From Candidatus Woesearchaeota archaeon UBA119 (lineage in GTDB: Archaea; Nanobdellota; Nanobdellia; Woesearchaeales; UBA119), in assembly GCA_002505945.1 (NCBI GenBank), contig DAWM01000012.1, positions 2,967 to 25,268 on the forward strand: a stretch of 22,302 nucleotides of DNA, in the 5' to 3' direction. Each line of letters opens with the position of its first letter. Positions within the stretch are counted from its first letter, which is position 1. The notes below the pieces were generated by a model. That model saw only the letters and a list, made by a program, of their open reading frames with translations. It did no database searches and was not told the DNA's origin. The position numbers were made by a program, and so were the translations under genes. This document shows, piece by piece, positions 20,498 to 22,302 of the stretch.

Positions 20498-22090
20498 ATG
20501 GGAGAAAAAAATTATGAACCTTTATACTTCTTACCCGATGAATACTTAAGGGTAATGGGCAGGAAAGCCCAGAGAAACAATATTGCTGCGGCTAAGCTAG
20601 TGGCAGAGGCTGTGAGAACCACCCTTGGGCCAAAGGGAATGGATAAGATGATAGTTGATTCTTCTAACAATGTTATTGTTACTAATGATGGGGCAGAGAT
20701 CCTTTCACATCTTAGCTTGGAACATCCTGTTGCTCGAATGATTGCAGACATATCTAAAAACCAGGAGAGAAGTGTGGGAGATGGAACTACAACTGCTGCT
20801 GTTCTAGCAGGAGAACTCTTGTCTCATGCTGAGAGACTCTTGGACATGAATATCCATCCCTCTGTTATTATCAAAGGATATAGGATGGCTTTGAGGAAGG
20901 CGAAGGATATTCTTAAAACCCTTTCTACTGAAACAGAGCCAGATGATGACATGCTTAAGAGGATTGCCGAGACAGCTATGACTGGCAAGGGAGCTGAACA
21001 AGCTAAGGATATTCTCGCTGATATATGTGTAAAGGCTGTAAAAGCAATATCCCGAGAAAAGAAGATAGATCCTTCTGATGTGATGATACGCTCTATAAAA
21101 GGGGGAAGTGTGGAGGATAGTGAGCTTGTTCAAGGTATCGTGCTTGAAAAGGAGAAGGTAAACACCTCTATGCCTCAAGAGCTCAAGAAAGCTAAGGTGT
21201 TGCTTTTGGATGCCCCTTTAGAGGTAAGGGAAACGGAGATTAGTGCGAACATCCAGATAAACAATCCAGAACAGATGCATAAATTCATTGACATGGAAGA
21301 TAGCATGATTAGAGAGATGATTGATAAAATTGAGGAAATGGATGTCGATGTTGTCTTCTGCCAAAAGGGTATAGATAACCTGGCAGCGCATTATCTTGCC
21401 AAGAAAGGGATATTCGCCTTGCGCAGGGTAAAACGCTCTGAGATGCAGAAGCTCGCTAAGATGAGCAAGGGAAGGATTATATCTACCTTAGAAGAAGCCT
21501 CATCAGATGATTTAGGTCATATTGATGAGTTAAGAGAGGACAGACTTTCGGAAGAGTCTTATGTATTTGTTGAGAGCAAGACTTCAAATGTAGTTTCCCT
21601 GATAGCAAGAGGTTCAACTGTAGAGGCCATGGATGAGGTAAAGAGAGCATTGGATGACGCTGTTGGTGATTTAACCACTTTTATGAGAGGGAGACGCATA
21701 GTAGCAGGTGCAGGAGCTTGTGAGGTGGCTCTTCTTACTCAGATTGCCCGTTATTCCGAAGAGCTGACGGGCAAGGAACAATTAGCAGTAAGGGCTTTTT
21801 CAGAGGCATTGGAGATAATTCCCAAAACATTAGCAGAAAATGCTGGCTTAGATCCAATAGATATTCTCGCCAGTCTCAAAGTAGAACATAATGAAGGCCA
21901 TGAGCATAAAGGCATAGATGTGTTTGATGGGAGCATTATTGATGCCTTTGATAAAGGCATAGTAGAGCCTTTCCAGGTAAAACTAGAGGCTGTGGTATCC
22001 GCAACAGAATTAGCCATAATGATTCTAAGGATTGATGATGTTATAACAGCTCAGCCAACCAAGGCTCAAGAAAAGCAAGAAGAAAAATAA
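20498..22090 (+). CDS. ths: thermosome subunit (group II chaperonin)
   Basis: The thermosome is the archaeal ATP-driven folding chamber. This 530-residue subunit carries the ATP-binding TLGPKGMDKM and TNDGAEILSHL blocks, the catalytic GDGTTTAAVLAGELL, the apical-domain protrusion region and the equatorial VAGAGACEVALL block, and ends in a short charged tail with no glycine/methionine repeats. The ATG at 20498 is chosen because GGAGGG lies 6 nt upstream, while the ATG at 20492 abuts it. It has its own promoter after the pilus-like operon. A decayed copy of the dispersed repeat follows the stop. Whether other subunits exist cannot be told. Confidence 0.97.
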   Translation: MGEKNYEPLYFLPDEYLRVMGRKAQRNNIAAAKLVAEAVRTTLGPKGMDKMIVDSSNNVIVTNDGAEILSHLSLEHPVARMIADISKNQERSVGDGTTTAAVLAGELLSHAERLLDMNIHPSVIIKGYRMALRKAKDILKTLSTETEPDDDMLKRIAETAMTGKGAEQAKDILADICVKAVKAISREKKIDPSDVMIRSIKGGSVEDSELVQGIVLEKEKVNTSMPQELKKAKVLLLDAPLEVRETEISANIQINNPEQMHKFIDMEDSMIREMIDKIEEMDVDVVFCQKGIDNLAAHYLAKKGIFALRRVKRSEMQKLAKMSKGRIISTLEEASSDDLGHIDELREDRLSEESYVFVESKTSNVVSLIARGSTVEAMDEVKRALDDAVGDLTTFMRGRRIVAGAGACEVALLTQIARYSEELTGKEQLAVRAFSEALEIIPKTLAENAGLDPIDILASLKVEHNEGHEHKGIDVFDGSIIDAFDKGIVEPFQVKLEAVVSATELAIMILRIDDVITAQPTKAQEKQEEK

Positions 22091-22100
22091 CTATATACAG

Positions 22101-22122
22101 GAATAGTGAATTTTTGTGTATA
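22101..22122 (+). repeat. decayed half copy of the dispersed repeat
   Basis: AATAGTGAATTTTTGTG, followed by TATAAGA, matches one arm and the flank of the palindrome in repeat copies A and B with one or two differences. It sits 10-30 bp past the thermosome stop, between that gene and the convergent zinc-ribbon gene. Confidence 0.45.
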
Positions 22123-22130
22123 AGAGATAA

Positions 22131-22302
22131 TTACTTTTTTGTTTTCTTCTTCTTGAATTTCTTGGTTATGTCAATCGGCTCATTACACTTTTCGCAGAAG
22201 AATCTCAATGTCTTTACGCTCTTTATTGTCTTCCTTTTGAAGGGCACAATGGTCTGCCCTTCAAAACCACAATGAGGGCATTTATACTTAATCTTTGCTT
22301 TT
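22131..22302 (-). CDS. partial zinc-ribbon protein (C-terminal part)
   Basis: Reading leftward from the window edge, the frame encodes KAKIKYKCPHCGFEGQ, a middle basic segment, CEKCNEPIDI and a lysine-rich end before the stop at 22131-22133. The two C-x2-C pairs form a zinc ribbon of a kind found in small archaeal RNA- or ribosome-associated proteins. Only about 56 codons are in the window and no start is present. The family cannot be decided. Confidence 0.75.
   Translation of the reverse strand, partial: KAKIKYKCPHCGFEGQTIVPFKRKTIKSVKTLRFFCEKCNEPIDITKKFKKKKTKK

Noticed and set aside
20804..21178. A 124-codon open frame antisense to the thermosome gene
   Set aside because: It lies fully inside a conserved chaperonin gene and has no promoter or ribosome site.

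Overview
The window looks like a chromosomal segment of an AT-rich archaeon. Archaeal information-processing genes (Spt5, SecE gamma, Rpb4/RpoF, ribosomal protein L21e, DUF655, archaeal-type ProRS, Bud32, Taw3, thermosome) sit beside FtsZ. Promoters are TATA/BRE type and Shine-Dalgarno sites are of the GGTGA/GGAGG kind. Small compact genes, many short membrane or coiled-coil proteins, two 'KKG' pilin-like proteins and a simplified type IV pilus-like operon suggest a DPANN lineage (Woesearchaeota/Pacearchaeota-like). That placement is inference, because no rRNA is present. No insertion sequence, phage, plasmid or CRISPR signature is visible.

Layout. 107-1448 (-): overlapping winged-helix-like and HD-domain genes. 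1666-2025 (+): a small zinc-binding protein. About 2085-2170 (+): a candidate structured small RNA. 2290-3938 (+): two overlapping genes for pilin-like surface proteins rich in N-glycosylation sequons. 3986-4462 (+): a small class I methyltransferase. 4485-6323 (-): ftsZ, secE (56 aa) and spt5. 6520-7591 (-): an FKBP-type prolyl isomerase and a 57-aa acidic protein, separated by a structured repeat. 7700-8140 (+): a tail-anchored protein. 8268-9364 (-): two related acidic coiled-coil proteins. 9465-9535 (+): tRNA-Gly(GCC). 9550-12346 (-): an operon of L21e, rpoF, DUF655 and proS. 12530-12667 (+): a 45-aa membrane protein. 12675-14100: divergent Bud32 kinase and membrane transglutaminase-like protein. 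14231-14827 (-): Taw3. 14991-20410 (+): a four-gene pilus/secretion-like operon. 20498-22090 (+): thermosome. 22131-22302 (-): a partial zinc-ribbon gene.

How the genes work together. The core genes cover transcription elongation (Spt5, Rpb4), translation (L21e, ProRS, tRNA-Gly), tRNA modification (Bud32 in KEOPS, Taw3 for wyosine derivatives), protein export (SecE), folding (FKBP, thermosome) and division (FtsZ). The surface theme comes from the two pilin-like proteins and the four-gene assembly operon.

The least explained items are three. The first gene of the assembly operon has a winged-helix-like head followed by five helical repeats spaced exactly 74 residues apart. A dispersed hairpin-rich repeat occurs as inverted copies at 7317-7382 and 14157-14220, with a decayed half copy at 22101. 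The small RNA candidate near 2085-2170 carries the same 12-base promoter element as the tRNA gene. All calls come from reading the sequence; no database search was run.
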